Source: a bacterium UBP7_UBA7824
GTDB lineage: Bacteria > UBP7 > UBA6624
DNA length: 35,714 nt
Direction: 5' to 3'
Assembly (NCBI GenBank): GCA_002501535.1
Contig: DLTY01000032.1
Location: forward strand, 1-35,714
Numbering within the stretch: the first letter of the stretch is position 1; every line of letters starts with the position of its first letter. A program made the translations under genes and the position numbers. The notes beneath the pieces are model-generated. The model worked only from the letters and a program-made list of their open reading frames with translations. It made no database searches and was not told the DNA's origin. Below, piece after piece: positions 35,120-35,714 of this stretch.

Positions 35120-35714
35120 TCAGCCTTTCCGGCAGGTTTCTATATCTCTGCTGATTTGGCCTTTCAGCTCATCGATATTTTCAAATTTTTGCTCTTCCCT
35201 TATCTTTTTTGCCAAAAAGATCTTCACATCTTTGCCATAGATGATCTGGTCAAAATCCAGAATGTGGACCTCAAGCCAAACATCCCCTTCACCAAATGTT
35301 TTTCTTGTGCCGTAGTTTATTGCCGCCCTGTATGCCTTTTCGTCAATCTGTATCTTTCCGCAATAGACACCATAGCCAGGCTCTTGCTTATCGCCGGATA
35401 TCTTGATGTTTGCAGTTGGAAAACCGATTCCACCACCCCTTCCGGAACCCTTGACAACCGTTCCGCTTATGGAGTATTCGCTTCCCAGCAATTCATTGGC
35501 TTTCCCGATTTCGCCTTTTGAGATCTTTTCCCTTATGAGTGTGCTGCTTATCTTGGTGCTGCCATCTGTGACATCACCCAAAACATCAATGGAGATGTCA
35601 TTCCCGTCACACCATTTTTTCAGTTCACCTGTGTCTCCAGTCCGGTTCTTGCCAAAACGGAAATCCTCACCGACTGCGAGGTGGGACACTTCTATCTTTT
35701 CAAGGATGCTGGCA
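35120..35714 (-). CDS. ribF: bifunctional riboflavin kinase/FAD synthetase (partial, N-terminus outside the window)
   Basis: RibF makes FMN and FAD from riboflavin. The visible part covers the end of the adenylyltransferase domain, with the typical VGEDFRFGKNRTGD, and the full riboflavin kinase domain (GTVVKGSGRGGGIGFPTANI, later YRAAINYGTRKTFG and LEVHILDFD). The frame continues to the window edge, so the true start lies beyond 35714. The gene order ribF-rpsO is common, often with truB nearby. G+C content here is close to 50% in hand-counted samples, much higher than in pyrG or pyrC. Confidence 0.95.
   Translation of the reverse strand, partial: ASILEKIEVSHLAVGEDFRFGKNRTGDTGELKKWCDGNDISIDVLGDVTDGSTKISSTLIREKISKGEIGKANELLGSEYSISGTVVKGSGRGGGIGFPTANIKISGDKQEPGYGVYCGKIQIDEKAYRAAINYGTRKTFGEGDVWLEVHILDFDQIIYGKDVKIFLAKKIREEQKFENIDELKGQISRDIETCRKG

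Overview
The window is a compact, AT-rich bacterial chromosome segment. Hand counts of 60-base samples range from about 22% GC in pyrC to about 50% in ribF. Forty-two genes or gene fragments are packed almost end to end: many neighbours overlap by 1 to 33 bases and the longest gene-free stretch is about 156 bases (34964-35119). I see no tRNA, rRNA, CRISPR array, insertion sequence, integrase or long repeat. The host is a diderm that makes lipopolysaccharide (kdsA and an LpxL-type acyltransferase). It probably respires oxygen (SURF1) and manages sodium or protons with a large Mrp-type antiporter, which suggests a marine or saline habitat. I cannot place it taxonomically; an uncultured marine lineage is a reasonable guess, not a demonstrated fact.

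Layout. 1-4503 (+): the end of rpsP, then khpA, trmD, rplS, a signal peptidase I, rbgA, rnhB and a second, divergent signal peptidase I. This is the classic rpsP-trmD-rplS ribosome operon, but rimM is missing from its usual place. 4507-8261 (-): a bleomycin-hydrolase-type C1 aminopeptidase, an ABC exporter and a NUDIX hydrolase. 8285-9007 (+): SURF1. 8975-15748 (-): a ten-gene Mrp antiporter cluster (E, F, G, DUF4040/MbhD, MbhE, B, C and three D-type subunits) whose order matches the antiporter half of archaeal membrane-bound hydrogenase operons.

15774-26484 (+): a long operon that opens with the most interesting module here. It consists of an Fe-S PD-(D/E)XK nuclease with an OB-like tail, a NurA-like nuclease and a HerA-like hexameric ATPase with a non-standard P-loop. 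Downstream are enoyl-CoA hydratase, a DUF3084 coiled-coil membrane protein, metG, a glycerate/2-hydroxyacid dehydrogenase, an LpxL-type acyltransferase and kdsA. 26500-28868 (-): a cysteine synthase and dihydroorotase. 28901-29515 (+): a DnaQ-like exonuclease. 29507-35714 (-): pyrG, transaldolase, a transketolase split into two genes, pth, rplY, rpsO and partial ribF.

The three-gene nuclease/ATPase module is probably a bacterial DNA-end-resection machine. The sequence also suggests two expression features. Several first genes of transcription units lack a Shine-Dalgarno and instead carry a TAnnnT box 5-8 bases before the start codon, which suggests leaderless mRNAs. metG contains a near-perfect internal ribosome binding site that could release its tRNA-binding domain as a separate protein.
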